A stretch of DNA of 64,000 nt, from the NCBI GenBank assembly GCA_019095985.1, contig CM032666.1, positions 1,881,081 through 1,945,080 of the forward strand, read 5' to 3'. The DNA is from Streblospio benedicti (lineage: Eukaryota > Annelida > Polychaeta > Spionida > Spionidae). The notes beneath the pieces are model-generated. The model saw only the letters and a program-made list of their open reading frames with translations. It was not told the DNA's origin and did no database searches. Below, in pieces: positions 35,891 to 47,175 of the stretch. Both the position numbers and the translations under genes were made by a program. Positions within the stretch are counted from its first letter, which is position 1. Each line of letters begins with the position of its first letter.

Positions 35891-37359
35891 TGTTAGTGTA
35901 TTGATATGATGAATCCAGAAACTATCAAATATCTTCTGAATGTTAACACTTTATAATTATCAATTAAGTAATTTCTAAGTTAACACTTTCTAATTTGAAA
36001 TTAAAGATTCAATTTGTGATTCATTGAAATAAATAAAATAAATTTTGTTAACAATGTATAACCCAAGATAAACAATTTTGTGACTTGCAAGATGGCAAGA
36101 AGGCCAAAGTTCATAAAACCTTTTGGTGGTGGTGGCGAAGTGCCCTAGTGGCGGCAGGGCTTGGTGGCGGCAGCTGGCTTTTTTAACTTTTAAAAATGAA
36201 TACAAGACACTATGTTGGCATACTTAGAATCTACTAAGCAAATTACACATAGATATAGTGAATCATAAATAATTATTTGTAACTTATGGTCAGTCCCTTT
36301 CACTATAGCATTGAGAACACTTTAGCATGCGTATACGGGAGCAAGACCAATGACATAACTCGCATGACCTGTTTGCTGTTGCAGGTGACATTGTAATTGC
36401 AAGTGAATTTTCAAGATGCTCGAAGTTCACCAAATGATTTTTTAAACCATAGGCAGATCCAGGGTGGGGGCGCAGGGGGCGCACCCCCACCCCCACTTTT
36501 CCCACCAAAATGCTTCATTTTCGTAGGGTTTTTGGCATGTTCTCCATCGATTGATATTAATAGGTAACCATAAGGACAATTATGTGAAACTTCTATTAAC
36601 TAAAAAACATGAATAAGTAGATCACAAAAATACAGTTTGCAATAAAATTGCTATAGAAGGAGAAAACTGTCCTGTTTGTTTTGAATTACAGGAAATGGTT
36701 GGGAACATCTTTTCAGATGCCATATTCTTGTTTTTTAAAATAGTTTTTGAAACTCCTTCTAATATATATGACTCTTTTGTACAGGTAGGGCAGATATTTT
36801 ATAAACATTTCCATACAGCCCCAATAAAAATATCTTTCATAGGCCCTGCTCACCCTTTTGTATAAGGTTTACCTTACAGGGGTGTGTGTGTGGGTGGGGT
36901 GGGTGGGGGGTGGTGGCAATTAATTGGGGTAAAGAAATCCCACATCCGTCTTTTTATTGCCCTTTTTTTTCACCCATCCCTCTTAATTTTGGGGTCCCTT
37001 CCCCCTCCCCACTTTCATCTCCCATGATTTTTTCACTGTTTTACATTTCCATTACAAAAATTATATTTAGTGTCTTTGTGAACAGCAAGAAAAAATTAAT
37101 TATAATCAATGCATTTATAGGGCGTTCGGAACCTCTCGTATCTACGGCAAGTACGAGTTCACAAGTGGTGAAAACCGTTCGAAACAGGTTTATCTCGTGT
37201 TTACGACTGATGAACTGGGACCTGAAGGAAGCACTATGAGATGCTGGTACTGGTGCACAAAATGGCGGTGCCCATAACATTCTTCTAATATCGCAGACAG
37301 TTCCATAAAATATATTCATAACAACCGGCTATAAGCCTACCAAATGAATAAGATTGATA
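35891..37359. other. Non-coding stretch with a DNA-transposon terminus and G/C-rich blocks
   Basis: No gene is seen. CCATAGGCAGATCCAG with a G/C-rich tract at 36450-36500 resembles the CATAGGCG terminus at 46174. 36880-36930 is a G-rich strand (GGGTGGGGGGTGG) and 36990-37015 a C-rich one. The 117-codon frame at 36886-37239 is built on these tracts. Confidence 0.4.
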
Positions 37360-38375
37360 TACCGTATTCCCGCGCATTAAAGCCCATGGGCTTATAACCG
37401 AAAAACAGCACTTTTTGGACCTTTTGAAAATGAAAAAAGTTCCCACTTATAAGCCCAGGGGCGTATATTCGTATACTACGCCCACCCCCTATTTGGCGAT
37501 GAATAAGCATTGGATTTCGACTATATAGAGCCACCAAGTTTCTTAACCATGGATTCTTACGTGTTACTGTACGGTACTAGTCTACCTACGCGGGCGATGA
37601 TGAGTGTACTGACTTTTGACAACGTGCACGATGTTTTCCTTTAATCATCAATGGTAATTATTAGTTTCACATCTTTTCTAGCAATGCTGTCTTCATATTC
37701 GTCATTGTCACACGAATTTTCATAGCATGGTAACATCGTACAAACCTAATTTAATAAATATTTGAACTCCGGAAGTTCGCCATTATAAATCATACTCACG
37801 CACTGGAGATATACCGAAAGCATTTAACAGTCTAAGTCCGAGTCCGCTGTTGATTTCTAATGCATTAAAACGAGGTTGCGTTGTGGAAAGCTCCTAGAAA
37901 ATCACGTTTCGTTTGCAACAAGAACTATGCCGGTAATATTTTTTTTGAAAAAATATATTGTGATCTTATTTGTTAATTCTCACTTTAGGTGTATTCTAGA
38001 TGCAGATTAACACAAATATATATCTTCAAACATTGATTCAAGCTCCCGCCGAAGGTTTATATCGATGTTCATTCTGAACCAATGATGGAAAATAGTGAAA
38101 CGTGTCGGAGCTTCTAATATCGCCCAAAGCATGATCATGGTATGACCGTATGTGTGCGCATACGAGCACAGGATTTTTTTAGGTGTGTTACGTTGTTTTC
38201 ACGTGTCTTTGGTCACTCATCTGGGTTCAGGGTGCACGTAACTATCAATTTTCATCGATTTTTTTGGCAGGGAAAAATGTTTTTATTCTCACTTATTGGC
38301 CCATGGGCTTATATGTGAACATTAAGCCCATCTTTGATGTTAAGCCCATGGGCTTTTATGCGCGGGAATACGGTA
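37360..38375. mobile_element. 1-kb TIR element with repeated AAGCCCATGGGCTT words
   Basis: The ends are inverted: TACCGTATTCCCGCGCAT then AAAGCCCATGGGCTTATA on the left; AAGCCCATGGGCTTTTATG then CGCGGGAATACGGTA on the right. The palindrome AAGCCCATGGGCTT and partial copies (TTATAAGCCCAGGGGCG, TTGGCCCATGGGCTTATA, TTAAGCCCATC) recur within 100 bases of each end. No transposase is recognised in the interior. Flanking TA/ATAT is compatible with a TA-type target. Confidence 0.75.
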
Positions 38376-41039
38376 TATATATATCAACCCATTTACCCAT
38401 TTAATTCGTTTATGTCAGGGTTTATGTACCCTGCAATCAATTTTCTTAACAGATGTATAAAACTAACTGTTAGAATTCTTAAATAATATGCTTTTATTTG
38501 AAAATATCTCTGCACCACACAGGGAACAACTATTTCATGGGAAATCATCTAAAAGTTGACTGTTGGGCATTAAACAGCTGTAACAAGACATCCATCTGTG
38601 GACAATGTGCAAGAATTGTAACTCATACCATAATTACAATGATTAGAAGTCATGTAACATAAGAAGGTTTACTCTGGGTAATCATCAGAAACTATACCCT
38701 TATTGTAACATTTTCAATGCATGGGCCATAATGCAAACTGAAATAGTCCTATGAAGAGATGATTTTCATTGTGAATCACTGCAGACAGGGATATGATGTA
38801 GATCTGTAACTTTTACACCCATATAACGATTAATATGTATACATAAGCAGTTGCTTAAGGCCCAAACCCCTCATATTATGTCTTGTTTATGTGCAGAAAA
38901 TTCGCGATTTTCATAGAATATTAGGCACTATGGGAATACCAGCAGAGGAACACAGGCCGCAAAATCCAGCCTCGGAAGTTTACATTCTTGCAGTATCAAC
39001 ATCTTTTGTACAATGACTCGCACGCACACGGACAGATGTTTGGTTTGTGTCTTCTAAAATGGATATTTGATAACAATTCAAATGTCGGATCACAGATAAG
39101 GTGTTTGACAGCAGTCCTATGAAAGCTGGGCTCCGTATATCGTGTGTTTCTTTGAAAACAATAAAATGTAGTGTCAACTACGCAGATATTTTGCCGATCC
39201 CGGGAATAAACAACCAATGTTTTAAAACGTTTTCACTCAGAAATGTTGTAAGTAAACATCTATTATGCATTGAATCAGATTCAGTAGTAAATTTTACATA
39301 GGTGAATGAAGAAATGCGCAGTTTTATAAGCTCCACAACCTTAAATATTGAACTATTCCCGTTTTGATAAATGTACATAATTCTCAGACATACCACCCGA
39401 TTTCAAGTGGCAACGTTCAGCGAGATAATGACAGCTAGTATCCTCATTAAACTGTTAAACGTACCTTGACATTTCTATGTAAATTTTGAGGAATAGAAGT
39501 ACCACTGTTTTTATTTGTGTAATTACTTCCCGGTAGCCGATATGAAAGTGTTACGTTATCCATCATTGAGTACAGTAGGTGCAGTGACCACGTTTATCAA
39601 CATTACGTGTGACGTAGTCATCTGAACGTGATGTACGTAATTCGTTCAAAACCACGGGGTCATCCGGTGCGTTTTGCTGAATTTCGTGCTGAATTTCTGG
39701 CTGAATTCTGAGTTGAGTTCATAGCCTACAGACCTCGTGTGTATAGTCTTAACCAACCCAATCGAGACTTGGGTATTACAATCTCATGTATAAATACTCT
39801 TCATAAAAAACAATATATATTTCATAGAATCCTAATTTGTTCTTGTTCTACAAATATTTAAAGCCATTACTTTGGTAGAAATTAATCTAGCCAATATCTA
39901 TGCATCTTATGATTGCTAAATGTCACTAAATATAAAGATTAATCTTGTAGAACATCAGTATAGTTTACATGTATCACTTTAGACTTGCTCGTTGGCTGCA
40001 TAAAATTCATCAGATTTATTAGAATGCACAATTTCTCTCAAAATAAAAGCAATAATCTTGCAGAAATATGGTATAATAAATGGATAAATTGTTATCCATA
40101 TATACAACCTTCAATGTTTTCTCAGAAAACTTAAAATATTGATGGTATCCATGCTAATATGACAAATATGTGCATCTGTTGTTTCACAGGTTTGAACTAC
40201 TATTTCCCCGCTTGACTCATCTGGACAGTCTGTTGTCCTTATATCAATTTCATTACTTCCATTGTTTATTTTTTGACAATGAACTCACTTTTTTTCCAAA
40301 GTGACTGATATCAATGTTCTTGGCGGTTGCGAATCTTTATTTATCACTTACAAAAAAAATTATTGTGTGTATGCCCATTATAAGCCCATTCCAAGATAGT
40401 AAACATTAGTGAACCTCATTTCCAATATATATCCCATTTGCTCTACACTGATGACTATGAAAAACAACTAATGCAATCAAATTATACAATTGAGAGTATT
40501 GTTATCAAATTTTTTGGTTGTAGTCTAGGAATGTTTGATTTATCTACCATATACGGCCATCCAAGTGCCCACCCTTGTGTAACAGCCCTTCCCTCTCTTT
40601 TTCTTAAATGTCCTTATGAATTATTTGGATTCAATTATGTAGTAACTGCACTTTCATGTAACAGCCCACCCCCCAGTTTGAGAAAATTTCAATTTAACGT
40701 CCCTGGGCACTTGGATGGTCGTATTTGGGGTATTTGAAAATATCAACCTTGTGAGAAACACATTCAATGGCCCTGATCTGTTGACTTTGCATACTGTATA
40801 TATTTCATGAATGAGTGATCTTATAGACCATGAATATTTTATATCATTCAAAAATTTTATAAAATGTTTGACATATAATTCATATTAAAATCACTTCATA
40901 TCACAAATTCTACCAAATGGATTTCATTCAAATTTTGCAAGTCACATAAATAAAGTGTATTTTACAAGTGTTTTACAATGGCTAAGACCCCATCAATTGC
41001 GTCCTACAGACATCCAGTTCATTACCCCTCTACAGGGTG
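38376..41039. other. Intergenic stretch, nothing recognised
   Basis: About 2.7 kb without a recognisable gene. Open frames near 38980-39400 and 40438-40737 show no known motif. Confidence 0.4.
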
Positions 41040-41545
41040 CATTGTTTGAGCTAGGATGCTCAAACTTGGCATAAATGTTGGAAATGGTGACCACAAGAAA
41101 CCTATTTCACATGGGCCTAAACAGTCCATATTTGGGTCCATTTTGGATCATTATTTGTTCCATTTCATACTGTTACCTCTATCATGACTTATTGTAGCCT
41201 ACATGAACCCAAACGGTCCTTCTTTCAGCATATTCCACATGGACTCAAATGGTCCATATTTGGGTCCATTCCCTGGTCCATATTTGGGTCCATTCCGGAC
41301 CATTATTTGGTCGATATTTTACTGTTACCCCTCTATAAGTACTTCTTTCAGCATATTTTACATGGAACCAAATGGTCCATATGGTCCATAATTGGGTTAT
41401 AATAATTACCCGGTCCATATTTGGGTCCGTTCCGGACCATTATTTGGTCGTTTTTTCACTGTTACCCTTCTACAAGTACTTTTTTCAGCATATTCCACAT
41501 GAACCCTGGTCCATATTTGGGTCCATTCTAGACCATCATTTGGTC
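41040..41545. repeat. Degenerate tandem repeat built on GGTCCATATTTGGGTCC
   Basis: Words such as GGTCCATATTTGGGTCCATT, TTCCGGACCATTATTTGGTC, ACTGTTACCCCTCTA and TTTCAGCATATTCCACATGG occur three or four times in the same order, with a loose period of about 130-150 bases. GGTCC and its complement GGACC alternate, so single units can fold. The 163-codon frame at 41372 runs through it and is not taken as a gene. Confidence 0.7.
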
Positions 41546-41570
41546 AATTTTAAACACTGGTTCGTCCCCC

Positions 41571-41623
41571 TTGGGGACGCTATTCATGTTATTAACTTAA
41601 CTTATCATGTTTATGCAGATGTC
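41571..41623 (+). mobile_element. Tiny LINE RT remnant (..PLGD...YHVYAD)
   Basis: The frame reads FVPLGDAIHVINLTYHVYAD. LINE reverse transcriptases commonly carry 'PLGDIIR...YHxYADDTQL' at the catalytic motif; here the match ends right after YAD. It is too short for more than a tentative call. Confidence 0.4.
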
Positions 41624-42109
41624 ATTTTTAGTCAAAATTACTTGTGCACTTTTACCTCAGTATGCTGCATAAGTAGACCGGTTGAAACATTATCTGATTG
41701 TCCAATATGTCTAGATTATAAAGTAATAGAAAATATTTGTTTTGGCCGCATACTTTCTCTATTATTCCCATTACAACTATCATATAACCCGGCGCAATAC
41801 AATTGGCCACGATTGTACCTTGTGCTCACTACTACCGCTATTCATTGTAGAATTTATGGGTGAATTAATGTGAAAGGATTTTAGAAATAGTACAATGCTG
41901 GGTTGGAACTTATATGGCCGTACTTCAATATCAGTAACCATTTAACGAAATAGTGAAGTCATAAATAGACAATGAAAGTTACACAAAACATCATACTCCT
42001 AATAGCATAATATCCCAAACAACGAGTCCCAAACTAAAAGCTGTAATCCGTAATGATTGGGGAAAATCTTGCAATGCCGAAAACAAACTGTGCACATATC
42101 ATCCTGCGA

Positions 42110-42190
42110 TTTTTAACATTAGGTTCCAGCATAATTGCTTACAGGTTAGAGCGTTACCTATGCTTTGGCTTCCATTATATAGGTTGACAA
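42110..42190 (-). pseudogene. Remnant of a second Cys-loop receptor copy
   Basis: The reverse strand encodes VNLYNGSQSI followed by a donor CATAG|GTAA. This matches the end of the exon at 44349-44566 (VNLYYGQQSIG, same donor). The similarity continues into the intron (AACATTAGGTTCCAGCA, AATTGCTT, and further to about 42070), as it does at 44240-44345. It shows a tandem duplication of this part of the receptor gene, with the rest of the second copy lost. Confidence 0.7.
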
Positions 42191-42224
42191 ATCTTTTAAT
42201 AGCTTAATAACAGCAATAACTTAC

Positions 42225-42528
42225 CTAAGAGTAGCACATAGTCCGACACCTTGGGCATGTTCAGTAGAAGCACGGAGAGGTCCAGGAGGACAGTGATGCC
42301 CATGGACACCTTCTCAACGCAGTCTGGCTGGAGGTAGAACACCAGTCCAGTGAGGACATGATAATAGTGGGCGTCACCACGTTCATCATGTAGAACAGTG
42401 GCTTCCTGCGCAGCCAGAGCACAAACTTCACTGTGGAGAACGCTCTCCCCAGGTCCGAGTCAAAGTACTGCTTCGTGGACTCTGTGCTGATGATCTCCCA
42501 TTCGCATGCTTTTTGTACGCACCCAGAC
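42225..42528 (-). pseudogene. Cys-loop (nicotinic-type) receptor exon: pre-M1 to M2
   Basis: Acceptor CATTTCAG and donor TTAG|GTAAG frame a 304-base exon. It encodes CEWEIISTESTKQY, STVKFVLWLRRKPLFYMMNV (pre-M1/M1) and VTPTIIMSS. After an apparent one-base loss near 42348 it continues GLVFYLQPDCVEKVSMGITV and LLDLSVLLLNMPKVSD (M1 end, M2, M2-M3). The last part is the classic EK..xGITVLL..xVxLL pore segment of nicotinic-type receptors. The adjacent-Cys pair typical of alpha subunits is not present before M1, so it would be a non-alpha type. The frame slip makes this copy a pseudogene unless it is a sequencing error. Confidence 0.75.
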
Positions 42529-42699
42529 CTGAAATGTAGGAACAGTTTTGTCAGTCTTATCACGCTCCAGAATTGCCTTGTCAAAAAAAAAGTAAGTTGT
42601 ATCTGTACTGATCATCTACATTGTATATGGCTAGTTGTCAACAGGGCTACCTTTTCAAAATGCACTGATTAAAATTATTGGTGCATTATCTTAAGCCAG

Positions 42700-44235
42700 T
42701 TCATTTGTATACAGTGTTGTAATAAAAGTTGAATGATGAATAAAAAACCGGATTTGTACAAACTCATCCACTTTTATATTGCCTATTTATCTATTTACTT
42801 GTTCATTATGTTGTTTAGAAAAAAGGTCCCGAGAAGCCTGAGACTACAATGTATTGATAAAAACTAGTATAATTAAAGTTGTAGTTTATCAAAAAACATA
42901 CTGAAGTAATAAGGTATGTGCATATAGGTTCATTCAAATTACAATGTCTACAGCCTTTGATTTTTGTTTCTACTTTTATGTTGTGCAAAAGTTTGTTCTT
43001 TTGGCATTAATTGTCAGCTCTTTCCTTTAAACAATAGGACAATGCGTGCCTAGTAAACAAAGACCCTGGAACGTGTTGCTAGTTGTGAATAGACAGTTGT
43101 ACAATTCCATAGCTATTGTGCTGACCCCAATTTTATTTCACTTTTTTCCAACTTTTTGGCTTGTAACAATTTTTTTCCTTAGACACTTGGTCTGTAAATT
43201 ATTGGAAATTTTCCACACTCAAATGCCCCAACCACATGAGAATTTTTGTGTGTCTTCAGAGCTTGGAAAGGTGCACTTACAGAAAATTTGTGAAATAGAC
43301 ATTTTAGTAAGAGGCATATGGACAATAATTGGAAGAGCTATGTTCATGCTTCTGGAAACATTTAATATAATTAAACATTTAAATAATCCCTATATCAGAC
43401 CAAGATTTTACATCCAATGCCTGCATAAACATCACTGGTGTTGTATATAATAATCTCCTGTGCATTTGGATGATTATTGACCAATCAAAAGAACTCTTTC
43501 CTTCAGTGATTTAGGTCAGTTGATTGGAACAGCTGTGTTTATATGCTTTTTGGCCATAGAAGAGAGAGAGAGAAGAATATGATTGGAAACATTTAAATAA
43601 TCCCTATATTATCTCAATATCTTATACCCAATCACTGCATAAACATTAATGGTGTTGTATAATCTCCTGTGCATTTGGATAATTATTGACCAATCAAAAG
43701 AACTTTTTCCATCAGTGATTTAGGTCAGTGGCAGTCCCAACTATGCAAATTGCTCTTGCATTTTAATTTGACTTTACCTGGTCAAAATATGTATATTTGC
43801 AAATGTATAGTTTGAGAATGATTAAATTTCTGTAAGTGTGCATATCTTTTTAGGTTACTTAGAAGCATTAAACTTATTGTGTAAGGTGTGGCATTTTACT
43901 TTAAATCATTTCTAATAATTTTTAGAATAAATGTATTAGTGTCTCAGGAAAAATAATTTTTCTGGCAAAAAGTAGTGGAATAAAATCGGTATCAGCACAA
44001 CAGATGTTGTTGTGTGTGTGATGCATTGGTATAATGTCATTCTTTCATGATGGTGAAAGCTGCCATTTCAGATCGTACAAACGCGTCAAAGTCTGATGGG
44101 ACCAACAAGTACGTACCACTACACCACATATACCTCATAAAGGTGTGGATTTTCTACTGTGATAATCAGCAAACGCAGAGTTTTTCCTTTTTTAAATTTT
44201 GAGCAAAACTTTCTGTTCACAAGTGTAACATGAAA
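42700..44235. other. Intron of the receptor with a ~145-bp direct repeat
   Basis: Blocks at about 43376-43516 and 43584-43728 share AACATTTAAATAATCCCTAT, TGCATAAACAT, AATCTCCTGTGCATTTGGAT and TTATTGACCAATCAAAAGAA, ending in GTGATTTAGGTCAG. Spacing is about 208 bases. No exon is recognised between 42529 and 44348. Confidence 0.6.
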
Positions 44236-44348
44236 TTCACAATAAAAATCTAGCTATGCCAAAAACAAACTGCGCCCATATTAGGCTATGATCTTTAACA
44301 TTAGGTTCCAGCACAATTGCTTCTCAGTAATACAGGTGAAAGTATTAC

Positions 44349-44566
44349 CTATGCTTTGTTGTCCATAATATAGGTTGACAGTTCTGCCATCGTACGTCCA
44401 GTCAACAAAGTCCATCTCGCAGTGTTGGATATCACATGGATAAAGTGTGATGTCCAGTTGGCAAGAAGTGGTAAACTTGTCACCTGGTACCAACTGTACC
44501 CAACTGTCGTGGTAGATACCGGCACAAAACTTCTTGTCAGCTTGGTCGCCATAAATGGCATCAGCA
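44349..44566 (-). CDS. Cys-loop (nicotinic-type) receptor exon: loop E to Cys-loop
   Basis: A 218-base exon with acceptor TTCAATACAG and donor CATAG|GTAAT. It encodes SADAIYGDQADKKFCAGIYH, DSWVQLVPGDKFTTSCQLD, ITLYPCDIQHCEMDFVDWTYDGRTVNLYYG. The two Cys separated by 13 residues (C-QLDITLYPCDIQH-C) define the Cys-loop of pentameric ligand-gated channels, and WTYDG follows as in nicotinic receptors. The upstream exon ends ..LEN plus AG, which with the first base here restores the conserved NSAD junction. The phase to the next exon found (42528) is off by one, so a small exon may be missing or the gene is damaged. Confidence 0.85.
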
Positions 44567-44898
44567 CTGTATTGAAAAAACAAAGCAGAGACACATGACT
44601 TATCATTGAACGTGTTCATTGTATTGGTAAGGTATAGATAATCATTTCTGGACCGGTGTTGGTATGGCTGTCATTCTCAGTTGGTCATTTTGAGGATATT
44701 AACAGTAGTTGACGAAACTGTCAAAGATATTTGTAAGTAAATAAGGGTTGTGAACTAAAGAATGGCGGAAGGTCCACACATACAATTTTTCATTCACTGA
44801 TTTATCAACTTGTGTGTCCTACCAGCTATTTAACTGAGTAGTAGAATATCTACTACTATCATTTAGTAGTGATTTCTTAGCATCTAGATTCATCATCG

Positions 44899-45209
44899 TG
44901 TTAATGTTAATGTATAACTGTACTGCTGTTGGCGGCACTTTAAAAGTTTATAATTTTGATAATTTCTAATAAAATATAATATTATGAAATTTGATCTTTA
45001 TTTTGGAATTTTGTATTAATTTCGAAGCCTCAGCTTCCTTTTCAACTAATCAACTATTAGTTGAAAAGGAAGCTGAGGCTTCGAAATTCATACAAAATTC
45101 CAAAATAAAGATCAAATTTCATAATATTATATTTTATTAGAAATTATCAAAATTATAAACTTTTAAAGTGCCGCCAACAGCAGTACAGTTATACATTAAC
45201 ATTAACACA
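44899..45209. mobile_element. Near-perfect palindromic MITE, 311 bp
   Basis: Arms of about 150 bases (TGTTAATGTTAATGTATAAC ... GTTATACATTAACATTAACA) meet near 45051 with almost no loop (AACTAATCAACTATTAGTT). The stem carries GAAGCTGAGGCTTCG-type inner repeats. By eye the arms differ at only a few bases. It is inserted in the Penelope-like tail just after GATTCATCATCG, a sequence that is uninterrupted at 49797-49808. Confidence 0.85.
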
Positions 45210-45249
45210 ATGAGGCCAACTGCTAGATTCCAAATTAGACAATTATCTC

Positions 45250-45400
45250 AAAAAGATTCATCATCGTAGAAGGTAAATAAACCTACTCAGATGCTTCTCT
45301 TCTCGTCAAGAAGCGACGTTTTGGTGGACGTTCCACAAGCTGGTCCAGCTCTCGTGAGTCTATGACCCAATTCTCGGCAGGAAGCTTTGACCGCCTGACA
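45250..45400 (-). mobile_element. 3' end of a second Penelope-like element
   Basis: CATCGTAGAAGGTAAATAAA, CTACTCAGATGCTTCTCTTC and TCGTCAAGAAGC match the terminal sequence at 49800-49860. Read on the reverse strand, the inner part encodes LPAENWVIDSRELDQLVERP followed by PKRRFLTRREAS and a stop, i.e. a plausible C-terminus of a Penelope-type protein different from the copy at 56494. The upstream piece at 44760-44898 (AGTAGAATATCTACTACTAT) belongs to the same terminus. Confidence 0.6.
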
Positions 45401-45759
45401 TGCACAGATGGTCATTCCGAGGATGTCAACAGCTGTTGACGAAACTGTCAATGATATTTGTAAGTAAATCAGTGTTGGTAACTAAAGAAATGACTATCTA
45501 GACATATGACTTATTTTTAGTATTATACCTCACATGTACATGTACATACAGGATAGTGAGTTGAGCGGAGATGTACCCCGCTGTCCCGCTCCTCAATGAT
45601 TTTTTAGCAAAGATTCCGCCCTCATCTTTCTCTAAGACCACAACCCACATGCCCATATTCCAGAAACCTATCCATTGCAAATAATGGATCATGTTTACAC
45701 ATAATAGTGTCGCACAAAAGACAGATATGTTTCTCCATTCAATGGATAAATAAACTCAC

Positions 45760-45891
45760 CTATTTTCAAGTCTGAAATCTGGCAGCCATATGAGGTGAGG
45801 GGGACACGATAATTCGATATAATCCGCCGTAGTCTGACGCATTCCATTAGAGAAACTCATCTCACCAATTTTGAAAAAATAGTTAGGGTGC
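45760..45891 (-). CDS. Cys-loop (nicotinic-type) receptor exon: up to loop A
   Basis: The reverse-strand frame encodes HPNYFFKIGEMSFSNGMRQT and TADYIELSCPPHLIWLPDFRLEN before a donor AAATAG|GTGAG at 45759. 'IWLPDxxLxN' is the conserved loop A region of nicotinic receptors, and the split codon joins correctly to the exon at 44566. The 5' border is uncertain: an acceptor GGCAG at 45892-45896 gives 132 bases; a shorter version starting near 45861 would be closer to the 110 bases usual for this exon. No signal-peptide or earlier exon is recognised upstream. Confidence 0.7.
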
Positions 45892-47099
45892 TGCCATTTA
45901 TTATGGTCCAGGTGAGATATAAAAAACAATTTTGGCAATATTTTCAGCCCCACCCTCCCACTCTAAATCTGTTCACTGTTAAGCCCCCTCTAAATATAAA
46001 TGTATTACCAACTTTTCTGAGTAGCCCCTATATGTAAGTAGTTAAGTGCATCCCAGATTTTCAAGCCCCAACCACTATCAACACGAGTTTTTCAGCTCAC
46101 ACTTCTCTGTGTCGTCGCTGTGCGAGTAATGCGCATTCAGCACATCATTTCAGTATTTCGATAGTTTTGTATTCATAGGCGGAAGCAAATTAACATTGCA
46201 GGGGCCGAAGCCTTCAAGAGAGCTAGAACCAGATCCATTTTTCCCCCAGTGTGTATGCCACAGGCATGCACCTGCGTGCCTACGGCACACACATGCTAGG
46301 GGGGTCCGCGGGCATGCTCCCCCGGATTTTTTTTAATTCAGGGTGCTCATGTGTGCATTCTGAGCCATTTTCAACACTAAATTTCCATGAAAACTTCCTA
46401 TAAGTTCAGCATAACATTTTCTTCCACTTTGAAAAAATTGTAGATGGATGGGTGGTACATCAGCTACTGTTTCGACCGGCTGTAGAATGACCTCAGATTT
46501 TTTCAAAGATACACGGAAAGTTGTATGGGGAGTATTCAGACGCATTTCCGGATTTTAATCTATGGAAGAATTATCTGCAGAAATAGATGAAAAACAGATT
46601 TTCTGTGAATATGCTTCTGAATACTCTGCACATTTCTGCAGTTTTTCATTTTTTTCCGCAGATGTCATTAGAAAAAAAAACACTTTGACCGGACGTTTGA
46701 TGAAAATACATATCATTTCCATGTCATATTCACGTCTGTCAATAACAAACGCAAAACTCCACATTTTTATGTAAATTTTGCAAGAAATAAAGATGGTTAT
46801 GGGATTTAGGTTTCAATTTCAATTATGTTATTTATGCACATTTTACCCTGTTTACATATTTGATGCTTCAAATACTCTTCCTTATTTTTGATAAACCACG
46901 GGATGTGATAATTCATTCATCTCAACGCCATCTTTACAAAGAGACTTAATATATGGAACTATACTCTTTAAGGTATTGTGAGGATCCATGCGGCGACAAA
47001 CACATTTGACAAATGCTAAAACTGTATCATCGAGAGTGTAGTAGAATCTAACGAATCTGCTACAATGCGATGTCCTGAGCAAGGCTGAATTACGGACAT

Positions 47100-47175
47100 T
47101 AGTGGTCCATTGGTTAGAGCTTACGACCTGAAAGTGTGGTTTGCCTGCATCGCAAGTTTGCGCCCCGAGCCATGA
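47100..47175 (+). repeat. Possible tRNA-like SINE head
   Basis: CATTGGTTAGAGCTTACGAC resembles an A box with D-arm, and GCAAGTTTGCGCCCCG could be a degenerate B box 55 bases later. No acceptor-stem pairing is evident, so it is not called as a tRNA gene. Confidence 0.3.

Larger units (their letters stand above)
44670..45485. repeat. ~88-bp direct repeats flanking a Penelope-type tail and MITE
   Basis: 44670-44757 and 45395-45483 share GTTGACGAAACTGTCAA, GATATTTGTAAGTAAAT and AACTAAAG in the same order. Between them lie a Penelope-like 3' tail, split by a MITE. The length is far above a normal target duplication, so a small tandem duplication with an insertion is more likely. Confidence 0.55.

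Noticed and set aside
36886-37239. 117-codon frame starting MCGWGGWG
   Set aside because: It is built on G-rich and C-rich low-complexity tracts and has no recognisable domain.
41372-41863. 163-codon plus-strand frame as a gene
   Set aside because: The first half is the GGTCC tandem repeat and the middle is a LINE RT remnant; the rest has no motif.
45498-45692. Extra receptor exon between 44566 and 45760
   Set aside because: The split codon joins 45760 directly to 44566 (LEN-SAD), leaving no room for an exon, and the frame lacks Cys-loop family motifs.
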